Part shown: piece by piece, positions 1-9,385 of the stretch
Layout: every line of letters starts with the position of its first letter
Numbering within the stretch: the first letter of the stretch is position 1
Assembly: GCA_016722635.1 (NCBI GenBank)
Contig: JADKIX010000005.1
Coordinates: 1-64,000 of the forward strand
DNA: 64,000 nt
Source: Rhodospirillaceae bacterium
GTDB taxonomy: Bacteria; Pseudomonadota; Alphaproteobacteria; JAEUKQ01
Direction of reading: 5' to 3'
The notes under the pieces: generated by a model
Database searches by the model: none
Seen by the model: only the letters and a program-made list of their open reading frames with translations
Told to the model about the DNA's origin: nothing
Translations under genes and position numbers: made by a program

Positions 1-1939
1 CTTCGCCTGAAGAAATCTTTTCGCTCATGTAAAGGTGCAGCACTGTACCACCTGTGTATTTACATTGCAGTTTATCTTGCAGGTTGAGGGCTTCGAACGG
101 ATCTTCGGTATAGCCCACTGGAATCTGCGTGGAGTTGGTGTAGTAGATGTTCTCCCCGCACCCAGCCTGAATAATGGCCTCACCATAGGTTTTGCGATCC
201 TCCTTGGCGAAACGGTAGGTCGTGCCCTCGGCAGGCGTTGCTTCCAGATTGTAAAGATGCCCCGTTTCTTCCTGAAACTTCTTCAGTTCTACTCGCATGA
301 CATCGAGAATATCCAAGCATATCTTCGCACCGCGCTCGTCGGTAATGTCATAGGCATCGCTGGTGAAGTTGCGCACCATCTCGTTCATCCCGTTCACACC
401 AATCGTGCTGAAATGGTTGCGCAAATGTGGCAAATAACGGCGTGTATAGGGAAATAAGCCGCGATCATACATTTCTTGAATGAACACGCGCTTTTTCTCC
501 AACGTAGATTTTGCGAGCGTCATCAGGCGCTTGGTTTCGGCAATCAACCCAGGCAGATCGCCTTTGAAGCGATAGCCAAGACGCGCCATGTTGAGCGTGA
601 CGACGCCAATAGAACCGGTCATTTCAGCCGATCCGAACAATCCGTTACCGCGCTTCATCAGCTCACGCAGATCGAGCTGCAAACGACAGCACATGCTGCG
701 CACCGCGTGGGGAGCATAGGCATCGGGGTTTGGCACCCTTTCGCCTTCTGCATTCAGCATATACTGGCTGCCAATGAAGTTTTGGAAATAGGAACTGCCG
801 ATTTTCGCGGTGTTCTCGAACAATGCTTTGGCAACGGGGCTATCCCAGTTAAAATCCTCCATCACATTAACAGTTGGGATAGGGAATGTGAAGGGCTGAC
901 CCTGCGAATCACCCTCGGTCATCACCTCGTAATAGGCGATGGCGATTTGTTCCATCTCTGGCTGGAAGTGCTTGTAGGTCATATCCTCAAGATTGGTGAC
1001 GCCGCGTTTTGCCGCTTCTGCTATGATTTCCGGATCATCAATATCGCGGAACAGGTGAATGTAGTTCGCCGTCGGGCAATTATCGCGCAGATCCGGCGGC
1101 ACCGTAATATCGAGCGTGATGTTGGTGAACGGGCTTTGACCCCAGCGCGCCGGAACATTGAGGTTGTAAACAAACTGGCGGATCGCTTTTTTGATTTCGA
1201 TGAAGGGAAGTTTATCTTTAAACACATACGGCGCAAGGTAGGTATCAAACGAGCTGAACGCCTGCGCGCCCGCCCATTCGGATTGCAGGATGCCAAGGAA
1301 GTTCGCCATCTGCCCCAGCGCTTCACGGAAATGTTTCGGCGCACGGCTAGAGACTTTGCCTGCCACGCCATTAAAGCCCTCATCGAGTAACACTCGAAGA
1401 CTCCAGCCCGCACAATAGCCCGTGAGGCAATCGAGATCATGGATATGGTAATCGGCGCGACGGTGTGCTTGGCCTTCTTCGGGAGAATATACATTATTCA
1501 GCCAGTAATTAGCGATGATTTTGCCCGCCGAATTATTGATCAGCCCTGCATTACTGTAGGCGGTGTTAGCATTTGCATTCACGCGCCAGTCCTGCCGCAA
1601 AATATATTCTTCGACGGCCTGCTTGCAGCTCACCAGCGTATCCTGCACGGTGGCACGGTTACGGTTCAGAATAAAAGACTTAAGAGTTTTGACGCAACCC
1701 GCCGCCGCGAGTTCGTCCTCAATCACGCTTTCCATAGCACTGTCGGCCAGCGTTCCTTTTGAAGTGGACAGCAATGTCATAAACACATCGAAATTACCTT
1801 CACCCGATGCCGCAAATGCTTCTTTTAAACAAGCATGAACCGAAAGCGAGAAGACGTTCGGCTTCACTGGCGCAGGCTGCAATGCCCTAGGCACGTTTGA
1901 GGTGGTTGGTGCAGGTATTGTGACTTCGGTACGTTGCAT
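1..1939 (-). CDS. nrdD: Anaerobic ribonucleoside-triphosphate reductase (class III), 3' end outside window
   Basis: Makes dNTPs from NTPs without oxygen, using a glycyl radical installed by the NrdG activase (not in the window). The minus-strand frame is open for 646 codons from ATG 1939 to the window edge. The signature HIHDLD sits at residues 165-170, preceded by the typical stretch NANANTAYSNAG at 121-132 and followed by GYCAGWSLR. Near the edge the frame reads QIPVGYTEDPFEAL, as in this family. The N-terminus is too short for a usual ATP cone, and the zinc ribbon and glycyl-radical loop lie beyond the edge. An AGGGGG ribosome site precedes the start. The upstream region holds FNR-like and NrdR-like sites, which fits oxygen and dNTP control. 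Confidence 0.93.
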   Translation of the reverse strand, partial: MQRTEVTIPAPTTSNVPRALQPAPVKPNVFSLSVHACLKEAFAASGEGNFDVFMTLLSTSKGTLADSAMESVIEDELAAAGCVKTLKSFILNRNRATVQDTLVSCKQAVEEYILRQDWRVNANANTAYSNAGLINNSAGKIIANYWLNNVYSPEEGQAHRRADYHIHDLDCLTGYCAGWSLRVLLDEGFNGVAGKVSSRAPKHFREALGQMANFLGILQSEWAGAQAFSSFDTYLAPYVFKDKLPFIEIKKAIRQFVYNLNVPARWGQSPFTNITLDITVPPDLRDNCPTANYIHLFRDIDDPEIIAEAAKRGVTNLEDMTYKHFQPEMEQIAIAYYEVMTEGDSQGQPFTFPIPTVNVMEDFNWDSPVAKALFENTAKIGSSYFQNFIGSQYMLNAEGERVPNPDAYAPHAVRSMCCRLQLDLRELMKRGNGLFGSAEMTGSIGVVTLNMARLGYRFKGDLPGLIAETKRLMTLAKSTLEKKRVFIQEMYDRGLFPYTRRYLPHLRNHFSTIGVNGMNEMVRNFTSDAYDITDERGAKICLDILDVMRVELKKFQEETGHLYNLEATPAEGTTYRFAKEDRKTYGEAIIQAGCGENIYYTNSTQIPVGYTEDPFEALNLQDKLQCKYTGGTVLHLYMSEKISSGE

Positions 1940-1955
1940 GGAATCCCCCTTGTTT

Positions 1956-2003
1956 TAACTATATGTTGGTGTGTTTAGATAAAACAATACTACATCTAGT
2001 GTC
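1956..2003 (-). promoter_or_regulatory. Two NrdR-type boxes upstream of nrdD
   Basis: Read on the minus strand, 2003-1988 is ACACTAGATGTAGTAT and 1971-1956 is CACCAACATATAGTTA. Both fit the NrdR core CWANATNTWG (the first completely, the second with C at the free position). Their centres are 32 bp apart, about three helical turns, the usual spacing of NrdR pairs. The upstream box overlaps the proposed -10, as expected for a repressor. The match is by eye; no motif scan was run. Confidence 0.7.
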
Positions 2004-2030
2004 TAATGGGTCTGTTTGACCCAGATCAAG
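1988..2030 (-). promoter_or_regulatory. FNR-type activated promoter of nrdD
   Basis: The palindrome TTGACCCAGATCAA at 2017-2030 fits the FNR/Anr consensus TTGAY-N4-RTCAA. On the minus strand a -10-like TAGTAT lies at 1993-1988, placing the box centre near -41.5 of the predicted start. That is class II activator geometry. The same spacing recurs upstream of def. Confidence 0.65.
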
Positions 2031-2139
2031 TTCTCCAAAAAAGAGTAATTAGTATGATATTTCCCGTTAAGATATTGGTTTGCTGTTTATATTTTTACTG
2101 AAAGATTTCAGCATCTCCACCGTTCGCTTCAAGTGGTCA

Positions 2140-2283
2140 TAGTGGTGCGGGAGTTGATCGTACACATGCGTAGTACAACCGCACGCGCCGTTGCACCCAT
2201 CACAAAATGCTCAATCAAGGCAACTCCCCTTCTCTCATACATATTTCCATCCTAGTAAACCCGCTTAGATGGAATAGCCCCTA
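2140..2283 (-). mobile_element. Degenerate left end of an IS1595/IS1016-type element
   Basis: The minus strand begins with GGGGCTATTCCATC at about 2281, the same end as the short element at 53867-54061. About 55 bp are shared between the two places with few differences. Just inside, the frame reads ALIEHFVMGATARA, close to the N-terminal helix-turn-helix of IS1016-type transposases (LIELFVAGVTAR type). The frame then breaks and no second end is visible. Between here and lepA (2284-2392) I see nothing beyond the lepA leader. Confidence 0.5.
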
Positions 2284-2392
2284 AAAATTTCTTGCAATCT
2301 CTCATTTGTGCAGTTGCCTGTTACTGAAAACTTGATATGCTGCCGAACGGAATAGTACCGTTCGATTAACCATTTTTATTTACCGGACACCC

Positions 2393-4201
2393 ATGACGGA
2401 TTTATCGCATATTCGCAACTTCTCGATCATCGCCCATATTGACCATGGCAAATCCACCCTGGCTGACCGCCTAATTGAATATTGCGGTGGCCTGACCGCG
2501 CGTGAGATGAAAGAACAGGTGCTCGATTCGATGGATATTGAGCGTGAACGCGGCATTACCATCAAAGCCCAAACCGTCCGCTTGAAATACACCGCCAAGA
2601 ATGGCAAGGAATATCAGTTGAATTTGATGGATACCCCTGGCCATGTGGATTTTGCCTATGAAGTTAGCCGCTGTTTGGCGGCCTGCGAAGGATCGTTACT
2701 GGTGGTGGATGCCAGTCAAGGGGTTGAGGCACAAACCCTGGCCAACGTCTATCAAGCCATCGATAACAAACATGAAATTGTCCCTATCCTGAATAAAATT
2801 GACTTGCCCGCTGCTGACCCAGAACGGGTGCGCGCCCAAATTGAGGACGTGATCGGCATTGATGCCTCGGAAGCGGTGTTGATTTCCGCCAAAACCGGCT
2901 TGAATATCCAAGACGTATTAGAAGCGGTCGTTCACCGCCTGCCCCCACCCAAAGGTGATATCAATGGTGTTTTAAAAGCCCTGTTGATTGACAGCTGGTA
3001 TGACCCTTATTTGGGGGTTATCATTCTCGTGCGGATCAAAGACGGCTTCATCAAAGCGGGAATGAAAATCCGCATGATGGCGGCAGCGGCGGCTTACCAA
3101 GTGGAACGGGTAGGCGTTTTTCGGCCAAAATCAGAAGTGATTGATGTTTTAACCCCGGGGGAAGTGGGATTTTTCACCGCGGCCATCAAGGCAGTGGCTG
3201 ATTGCCGGATTGGCGATACCGTGACCGATGACCGCAAACCTGCAACCGAACCCTTACCAGGATTTAAAGCCAGCATTCCGGTGGTATTTTGCGGCCTTTT
3301 CCCCATCGATGCCGCCGAATATGGCCAATTGCGCGACAGTTTGGATAAATTGCACTTAAACGACGCCAGTTTCCAATATGAAGCCGAAACCTCGGCTGCC
3401 CTAGGGGTTGGCTTCCGTTGTGGTTTCTTGGGGCTATTACATCTTGAAATTATTCAAGAAAGGCTGGAGCGGGAATTCAATTTAGATTTGATCACCACCG
3501 CCCCCAGCGTGGTTTACCGTTTGCATTTAACCAACGGCAATGTCATGGAGTTGCACAACCCGGCCGATATGCCAGATGAGGTCAAAATTGACCATATTGA
3601 AGAACCCTGGATTAAAGCCACCATTTTGGTGCCACCGGAATATCTGGGGGCAGTCTTAAAATTATGTGAAGATCGCCGCGGCCAGCAGGAAGACATGTCC
3701 CATGTGGGCAGTCGCGCCATGCTGGTTTATAGGCTGCCGCTCAATGAAATTGTTTTTGATTTTTATGATCGCTTGAAATCGGTCAGTCGTGGCTATGCCA
3801 GTTTTGATTACCAAATCGATGAATACCGCGAAGGCGATCTGGTTCGGTTAAATATCCTGGTGAATGGCGAGCCGGTTGATGCCTTAAGCGGCATGGTTCA
3901 CCGCTCACGCGCGGAAGGCCGCGGTCGGGCGCTATGTTTACGGTTGAAGGAATTGATCCCAAGGCAGTTGTTCCAAATTGCCATCCAGGCCGCGATTGGC
4001 GCCAAGGTCATCGCCCGGGAAAGCGTTTCCGCCATGCGCAAAGACGTGACCGCCAAATGTTATGGCGGTGATATTAGCCGCAAGCGCAAATTGCTGGACA
4101 AGCAGAAAGAGGGCAAGAAAAAGATGCGCCAATATGGCAGCGTGGAAATTCCCCAATCCGCCTTCCTGGCCGCCCTTAAAACCGGACGGGATGATGATTA
4201 A
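2393..4201 (+). CDS. lepA: Elongation factor 4 (back-translocating GTPase LepA)
   Basis: Ribosome-bound GTPase that acts on stalled or mis-translocated ribosomes. The 602-residue length matches the family. The N-terminal G domain shows AHIDHGKST (P-loop, about residue 14), DTPGHVDF and NKIDLPAADP. The C-terminal LepA domain ends in a basic tail with SRKRKLLDKQKEGKKKM, typical of EF4. The start at 2393 gives the standard MTDLSHIRNFSIIAHIDHG opening. It stands alone between the IS remnant and two secreted-protein genes and shows no sign of decay. Confidence 0.97.
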   Translation: MTDLSHIRNFSIIAHIDHGKSTLADRLIEYCGGLTAREMKEQVLDSMDIERERGITIKAQTVRLKYTAKNGKEYQLNLMDTPGHVDFAYEVSRCLAACEGSLLVVDASQGVEAQTLANVYQAIDNKHEIVPILNKIDLPAADPERVRAQIEDVIGIDASEAVLISAKTGLNIQDVLEAVVHRLPPPKGDINGVLKALLIDSWYDPYLGVIILVRIKDGFIKAGMKIRMMAAAAAYQVERVGVFRPKSEVIDVLTPGEVGFFTAAIKAVADCRIGDTVTDDRKPATEPLPGFKASIPVVFCGLFPIDAAEYGQLRDSLDKLHLNDASFQYEAETSAALGVGFRCGFLGLLHLEIIQERLEREFNLDLITTAPSVVYRLHLTNGNVMELHNPADMPDEVKIDHIEEPWIKATILVPPEYLGAVLKLCEDRRGQQEDMSHVGSRAMLVYRLPLNEIVFDFYDRLKSVSRGYASFDYQIDEYREGDLVRLNILVNGEPVDALSGMVHRSRAEGRGRALCLRLKELIPRQLFQIAIQAAIGAKVIARESVSAMRKDVTAKCYGGDISRKRKLLDKQKEGKKKMRQYGSVEIPQSAFLAALKTGRDDD

Positions 4202-4232
4202 AAACAGTAGTTGAAATATTAGGAGAAAATAG

Positions 4233-5684
4233 ATGTTTAAAATTATTGGATTAAGTTTTTTCCTGTCCATCGGTTTTCTGTTCCAGGCGTTTGCCCAGCA
4301 ACCCATGGAAGCGAAAGACATCTCCCTACCCTTACCGTCCAAAGAAATTTGGCAGAACGGGGTAGTCAATTTTGGCCAATGCAGTTTTTCCCCACGTTAC
4401 CACTCGGTTACCCAAGATAGCGAAGCTCACCGCAATGGGTTAACCATATCGTGCTTACTAACCACTAAAAATAATGGCATTGTTTCTTTATGGGTAGATG
4501 ATATATCCGCCCAAGGCCAATATACGCATAATCGATCCATTCCCAAACCTTATCATTTATTGCTGAGCTTCACCGATGGCAAAACTATTTTTTTCAAAAA
4601 CCGCCCGAACCCTGCCAGTATTGTGGCAATTAACGGGCAAGGCAACCAATTGTGGGAATATCTTTTAAAACATCAAAGCCTTACTGCTATGGTCACCCAG
4701 GACATCAGTGTGATTGAAGTTCAGGATGGCTTTGTGATTGCCTATTATGACCCCAAAATGCCCGTTAAATCACTAGGCACCGCAGAAAATGGGTATGATG
4801 ATACACATATCCAGGTTATGGTTGAGAAAATAGATTCCCAAGGTCGAATTGTTTATGCAAATTCTGTACCTTTTTTAATAGATGCCACTACCCGAGTTCT
4901 GAAACAAGCAGGAAGGGCAATTCAAATTTGGCCATTACAAAATGGGGAATACGTTATAAGTCTTCAAAGCCATTCCCTCTCTAAGACAAATGAAACAAAC
5001 GAACAGCCACACCTGACGTATCAGATGATTATTTTCAACCCAGATGGCACCCATAAAAGTCATTTCGAAGTTTTTCTGAAGGGGGCGGCTACACAGGGCG
5101 GCCCAAAACTCTTGATTGACAGGGATGGAAACTTTTTGTCACTCAATTATGGCCACCCATCCACCCAATCTTGGCTGCTGCCCAATCAACTACAACTAAG
5201 CCTGTATGACCAAAAAGGCCAAAAGAAGTGGGATTATCAAATCCCTGTTGATCAACCCAAAAATGGCCGTGCTGCCTGCCTGACTTGGGATATGGTCCTA
5301 ACGCCGGACAACAATTATCTGGTTTTATGCCAACAGCGTTTTTACATAAACTACTGGGTTAGGGATACTAATTATGATAAGATGTGGGCGATTGTTCTGG
5401 ATAAAGATGGCAGGGAACTAGAGCGCTTGCCTATCCTGCAAGACCAACTGATTAAAAGTGTATATAAAATTATTTCAAGTGATGATAATGGCTACATTAT
5501 TACCAGTAGTTTCCTAGATAATCAGTTGATGATTAGCGTTAACAATTATAGCAACCTGGTAGGCAATCCCCCAGCGGTTCTAACATTTGAGGAATGGCAA
5601 AAGCAACAAGATCAAGGCAAGCAAGCAACCATTAGCGCCGTGTTGGGGACGCGGCTGTTTGTCATACCGTGGCCAAAAAATTAA
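4233..5684 (+). CDS. Secreted propeller-like protein, first of a tandem pair
   Basis: No family name recognised. The 483-residue product starts with a Sec signal peptide (hydrophobic residues 3-19, then FAQQ). The mature part repeats short strands with patterns such as INGQGNQLWEY, YDQKGQKKWDY and LDKDGREL, which resemble blades of PQQ-type beta-propellers. An AGGAG-like site lies 9 nt upstream. The next gene is a clear paralogue with the same layout, so a tandem duplication is likely. A periplasmic or surface location is inferred from the signal peptide only. Confidence 0.7.
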   Translation: MFKIIGLSFFLSIGFLFQAFAQQPMEAKDISLPLPSKEIWQNGVVNFGQCSFSPRYHSVTQDSEAHRNGLTISCLLTTKNNGIVSLWVDDISAQGQYTHNRSIPKPYHLLLSFTDGKTIFFKNRPNPASIVAINGQGNQLWEYLLKHQSLTAMVTQDISVIEVQDGFVIAYYDPKMPVKSLGTAENGYDDTHIQVMVEKIDSQGRIVYANSVPFLIDATTRVLKQAGRAIQIWPLQNGEYVISLQSHSLSKTNETNEQPHLTYQMIIFNPDGTHKSHFEVFLKGAATQGGPKLLIDRDGNFLSLNYGHPSTQSWLLPNQLQLSLYDQKGQKKWDYQIPVDQPKNGRAACLTWDMVLTPDNNYLVLCQQRFYINYWVRDTNYDKMWAIVLDKDGRELERLPILQDQLIKSVYKIISSDDNGYIITSSFLDNQLMISVNNYSNLVGNPPAVLTFEEWQKQQDQGKQATISAVLGTRLFVIPWPKN

Positions 5685-5804
5685 AGTTTTCTATTTTCAT
5701 GCAGCCAAGCGGTGGATGTTTACATATTCCTTTTTGGCCACAGGATAAGTATGATTAGGTAATGATCCCGCTGTTATTATTCGCTTACCAGGAAAGATTT
5801 TTTA

Positions 5805-7166
5805 ATGTCTCCTAAAAAAACTGCCTTCTTGTTACTGGCCTTCATAGCGGTAAACAAAATCGCACTGGCCCAAACCCCGTCTTCGGCCGTTCAGGAATTG
5901 TCAATACCCCTTCCCCTTTTGCAACCCGATGAAACGGTTAAAAAGTTGAATACCCAATTCATCACTTGCGGTTTCTTAAGTAACCCCGACCCCGCTTTGT
6001 TATTCGGCAACAGCTTGACCGCACCGATGACACTGGAATGCAATTTATACGCTGACAAGGAGATGCTGGCAGACAAATCTTATGCCCACCAAACCGTTGG
6101 ACGCTTCTATACAGATTTGGGAACCAATCATCTATATTCACAAGCACGCATCCTGATCACTGAACCCTTGATCCATCAATTTTTACGCCGTTATGACAAT
6201 ACCGAGGCCTTGTTATACCAAACCGATCCGTGGGTTAAGCAGCCAGCCCGTTTGACATTACTTGATAAAATGTCCCGTCCACTTTGGCAATATGTCTTAC
6301 AAGCCCCCGCAGGTGTCTTAATAAGCCCATTGAATGTGGATGCGCTGGCTATAGGAAGAACCCACTATGTGGTCGCTTATTATGACCCGGCCAATAGTGT
6401 TGAATTATTACAAAACAGCGGCGAGGTGGGGTTTCAATCAACCCAGATATCCGTGCTGATGGACCAGTTGGATAAGGATGGGAAACGCACAGCCACCCAG
6501 AAAGTCATGATTGATATTCAAGCAGATACGCGGGTGATCATTAATGGTGATGACGAACATACCATTCGTTTATGGCGTGTGAAACAAGATCAGTATGCTC
6601 TATCCATTTACAGTGGGGCTTTGGATGCAAAATCTAAAATTCAAGGCAGTTACAAAATCATCTTTCTTAAGCAAGGCGGCAGCGTGGATCATCAGGCCCA
6701 AATTAATTTAGAGAAGCAGGCCGCAGGTGGCAGCCGAAAATTCCTGATCGACACGGAAGGTAATATGCTGCTGCTCAGTTACAACGGCAAAGGGTTGGAA
6801 GTCTGGCAGTCGGCTTTTCAAGCCGAACTTGCCAAATATGACAAAAATGGCAAAGTTTTATGGCGCAAGGTTATATTGCCCGCGAAACCACCCACTGGCA
6901 AGGCCGCTTGCCTCAGTTGGGATTTACAAGAAACGCCCAGGCAGGAATATTTGGTGGTTTGCGAACAACGCACATACGCCAAAGGCGAGTGGCAGCATGA
7001 TGATGTGTACCATCAGTTAATGGGGGTTTTAATCAATCAGAAAGGCCAGGAAGTTTGGCGCACCTCTTTCTTAAACGGTGCGGCCATACAGGGTTTATAT
7101 GAGGTAGATGAATATGGCGAATGGCCTGCCCAACTGCAAGTATCGTTATTCCAAGATAAAGCCTAG
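5805..7166 (+). CDS. Secreted propeller-like paralogue, cut by an in-frame TAG
   Basis: Paralogue of the preceding gene: signal peptide ending ALAQT, then blades such as LLDKMSRPLWQY, YDKNGKVLWRK and LINQKGQEVWR. The product stops at TAG 7164-7166 after 453 residues. The same frame then stays open for 43 more codons, to TAG 7296-7298, and those codons match the C-terminus of the neighbour (LPYEEWKRI versus LTFEEWQKQ). The gene is therefore either truncated by a nonsense change or read through. No downstream gene depends on it. Confidence 0.65.
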   Translation: MSPKKTAFLLLAFIAVNKIALAQTPSSAVQELSIPLPLLQPDETVKKLNTQFITCGFLSNPDPALLFGNSLTAPMTLECNLYADKEMLADKSYAHQTVGRFYTDLGTNHLYSQARILITEPLIHQFLRRYDNTEALLYQTDPWVKQPARLTLLDKMSRPLWQYVLQAPAGVLISPLNVDALAIGRTHYVVAYYDPANSVELLQNSGEVGFQSTQISVLMDQLDKDGKRTATQKVMIDIQADTRVIINGDDEHTIRLWRVKQDQYALSIYSGALDAKSKIQGSYKIIFLKQGGSVDHQAQINLEKQAAGGSRKFLIDTEGNMLLLSYNGKGLEVWQSAFQAELAKYDKNGKVLWRKVILPAKPPTGKAACLSWDLQETPRQEYLVVCEQRTYAKGEWQHDDVYHQLMGVLINQKGQEVWRTSFLNGAAIQGLYEVDEYGEWPAQLQVSLFQDKA

Positions 7167-7298
7167 GTGAGCGTCAGTGGGGGAAATAAAACGTTACCCT
7201 ATGAAGAGTGGAAAAGAATTGTAGCATCCGATAAAAACCCGCTGCTTAGCAAATATTTAGGACTGCATGTCTATGAGGTCACTTTGCCTAAACCATAG
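7167..7298 (+). pseudogene. Detached C-terminal segment of the preceding gene
   Basis: Forty-three codons in the frame of the gene ending at 7166. They include LPYEEWKRIVASDKN and end YEVTLPKP, aligning with the last 43 residues of the protein encoded at 4233-5684. There is no ribosome site of its own. Confidence 0.6.
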
Positions 7299-7443
7299 AA
7301 TAAGGCTAATTCTTCATGTCTATGAAAAGCTTGCTTCAGCCGGTGGGCAAAGAATATCAGGATGCCAATATCCCCCCACTTGATATAGGGCTGCAAAACC
7401 AATAACTGCATCCATTAAAAACCATGGACTGGCTTGGCATCAG

Positions 7444-8154
7444 TTACATTTTTGCCTTGGGACGTATGTGGCTTAAGCCGCCATCAACCGCCAAAACCTG
7501 ACCGGTAATCCAATTATTTTGAGGATCCAGCAAAAAGACGATGGCACGGGCAATATCTTGTGGTTGACCCAATCGACCCAAGGCGTGCATCTGTTCTGAT
7601 AATTGGCGTGACTTTTCATGACTTGTTATGGCAGACGTTAGGGGTGTTTCAGTCAGCCCCGGCGCCACCACATTAACCCGCAAATGATTGCTGGCATAGG
7701 TGGCTGCTGCAGACAAAGCCAATCCGATGACTCCCGCTTTAGCCGCGGCAATAGCCTCATGATTGGCCAAACCAACCATGGCGGCAGCAGATGAAATCAA
7801 TACAACCGATCCCCCTTTTGGCATCTGTTTACCAGCTGCCCGCACCACGGCAAAAGAAGTGGTCAGGGAAGCATTGATTACCTTTTGATATTGTTCCTGG
7901 CTAACCAAATGGGCGGGTTTTAAAAGTAACGACCCCGCACAATTCACAACCCCATCAACACTCCCCATTTTGGCTATCGCTTCTAAGAACAGCAAATCCA
8001 CCGCTTGAAAATCAGCGGCGTCAAGGATGGCATCGGGTGTTATTTTATCAAGGTTTTGAGCAGTTCTGAAAACCTGATGCCCCGCTTGTTGGAGCAACAG
8101 AGAGGTTGCTTGTCCGATGCCACTTGAAGCAGCGATAATAATAAAATTGGCTAT
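7444..8154 (-). CDS. Short-chain dehydrogenase/reductase with unusual start and active site
   Basis: Classical SDR fold, likely an NAD(P)H-dependent reductase or dehydrogenase in the fatty-acid modification cluster. The Rossmann motif is AASSGIGQAT near the N-terminus; NCAG and the C-terminal ITGQVLAVDGG are present. Two oddities stand out. The YxxxK tyrosine is replaced (sequence EAIAAAKAG, Ile at the Tyr position). No ATG, GTG or TTG lies between the upstream stop and the Rossmann motif: the first canonical start (TTG 8097) would delete that motif, so 8154 (ATA) is only a placeholder. Translation may depend on coupling to the preceding SDR, or the gene may be decaying. Confidence 0.65.
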   Translation of the reverse strand: MANFIIIAASSGIGQATSLLLQQAGHQVFRTAQNLDKITPDAILDAADFQAVDLLFLEAIAKMGSVDGVVNCAGSLLLKPAHLVSQEQYQKVINASLTTSFAVVRAAGKQMPKGGSVVLISSAAAMVGLANHEAIAAAKAGVIGLALSAAATYASNHLRVNVVAPGLTETPLTSAITSHEKSRQLSEQMHALGRLGQPQDIARAIVFLLDPQNNWITGQVLAVDGGLSHIRPKAKM

Positions 8155-8156
8155 TT

Positions 8157-8891
8157 TTATTTCTTTTTAACTAAACTAAAATATAAGGCTGCGGGTAAAT
8201 AGCGCATGAATTTTAAGCAGGTTGCAAAAAACCACGGAAATTGATGTTCAAATTTTTTCTGACGCAGGGCTTTAGCAATGGAACGGGCAGCTTGCTCCGG
8301 CGATAATAAGAAAGGCATAGGAAAATCATTCAAATCGGTTAAACGGGTTTTGACAAAACCGGGGTTTATCACTTGCACCCGGATATGGTATTTGGATAAA
8401 TCACAAACCAAGTTTTCAGCCAAATGAATGATGCCGGCTTTGCTGGCCCCATATCCCATAGCCCCAGGCAAACCGCGATATCCAGCCACACTGCCAACTA
8501 ATGCAACATGCCCTCGCTGTTGCTGGATAAAATAGGGAATGGCAACTGTTAACACCCGGAACGCACCCGTCAAATTGATATCAACCATTTTTTCAACTTC
8601 ACTGAGGTTGATGGCATCTGCAGATACCGGCTGGTAATAGCCCGCACAATAAACAATCGTATCAATACCTTGCCATTGCTGCTGGATTTGTTGCCAAGCC
8701 TGCTCAATTGTCAAACTGTCACCCACATCAAGCGGGATATTCAAATGTGGCTGACCTAATTCCTGGATGAGTTCTTGCAGGCGGTCGGCATTCCTGGCCG
8801 ATAAAGCCAATTGGTAGCCTTGTGATGACAAAAGTTTGGCCAACGCCCGTCCTATCCCCTCACTTGCACCAATGAGCCATAAGCGGTTCAT
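8157..8891 (-). CDS. Short-chain dehydrogenase/reductase
   Basis: A complete classical SDR of 244 residues. It has the cofactor motif LIGASEGIGRALAKLL at the N-terminus, CAGYY after strand 4, Ser in VGSVAGYRG, and the catalytic YGASKAG. It probably reduces or oxidises a lipid intermediate in the same cluster; the substrate is unknown. The start overlaps the stop of the DUF3833 gene by 4 nt (8888-8891), so the two are translationally coupled. Its own end abuts the next SDR, whose frame is -1 relative to this one. Confidence 0.9.
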   Translation of the reverse strand: MNRLWLIGASEGIGRALAKLLSSQGYQLALSARNADRLQELIQELGQPHLNIPLDVGDSLTIEQAWQQIQQQWQGIDTIVYCAGYYQPVSADAINLSEVEKMVDINLTGAFRVLTVAIPYFIQQQRGHVALVGSVAGYRGLPGAMGYGASKAGIIHLAENLVCDLSKYHIRVQVINPGFVKTRLTDLNDFPMPFLLSPEQAARSIAKALRQKKFEHQFPWFFATCLKFMRYLPAALYFSLVKKK

Positions 8892-9385
8892 GGTTTGCGC
8901 TTCATCAACAAAACAATTTCACCCACTTTTAAGCCGAATTTCTTCATTTTTGTCCGGTTCAAAATGGTGTTTTCATCCAGCAAATACATCCAATCATCCA
9001 TACGCAAATCAATAGCTGATTTTTTATAAGGAACCCGCAGTTTATAGCGGATATTCGTGGCGTTACCCAGCTGTTGCCCAATCGCTTGATCAATCACGTC
9101 ATGGGCCACACCCGTAAAATGATGATCATCCGAAAAATGGATTTTCCAAGTACGCTCCGTTTTTTCCCCATCTTCAAAAACAAACCATTCTTGCAGCTCC
9201 CCATCCTGGCCTTGCCACTTACCTTCAATCAATACAGAAAAGCGACGGGTTGCACGTCCTTGCCAATCAAAAAGCGATCCCCAACCCTCAATCCTGCCTT
9301 GAAAAAATTCCCACAAATTCAATTGCGGTTTTTTATCTTGGTAGCTCTTCAGGCAATTGTTCATCGGTGCTAGTTTCTGGTCCAT
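8888..9385 (-). CDS. DUF3833 family protein
   Basis: 165 residues. It is recognised as DUF3833 from the pattern FFQGRIEGWGSLFDWQGR near residue 27, then WFVFEDGEKTERTW and MDDWMYLLDE. Family members sit beside cyclopropane-fatty-acid-synthase-like enzymes and SDRs in many proteobacteria, often as lipoproteins. This copy has no clear signal peptide or lipobox. Function is unknown; the conserved context suggests a lipid-handling role in the same pathway. Confidence 0.8.
   Translation of the reverse strand: MDQKLAPMNNCLKSYQDKKPQLNLWEFFQGRIEGWGSLFDWQGRATRRFSVLIEGKWQGQDGELQEWFVFEDGEKTERTWKIHFSDDHHFTGVAHDVIDQAIGQQLGNATNIRYKLRVPYKKSAIDLRMDDWMYLLDENTILNRTKMKKFGLKVGEIVLLMKRKP

Noticed and set aside
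476..1390. Plus-strand open frame of 304 codons
   Set aside because: It is antisense to nrdD, whose frame is unmistakable; the translated product resembles nothing.
2068..2210. Cys-rich minus-strand frame (CDGCNGACGC) upstream of nrdD
   Set aside because: No start codon; the region is better explained as a frameshifted IS1595-type transposase end.
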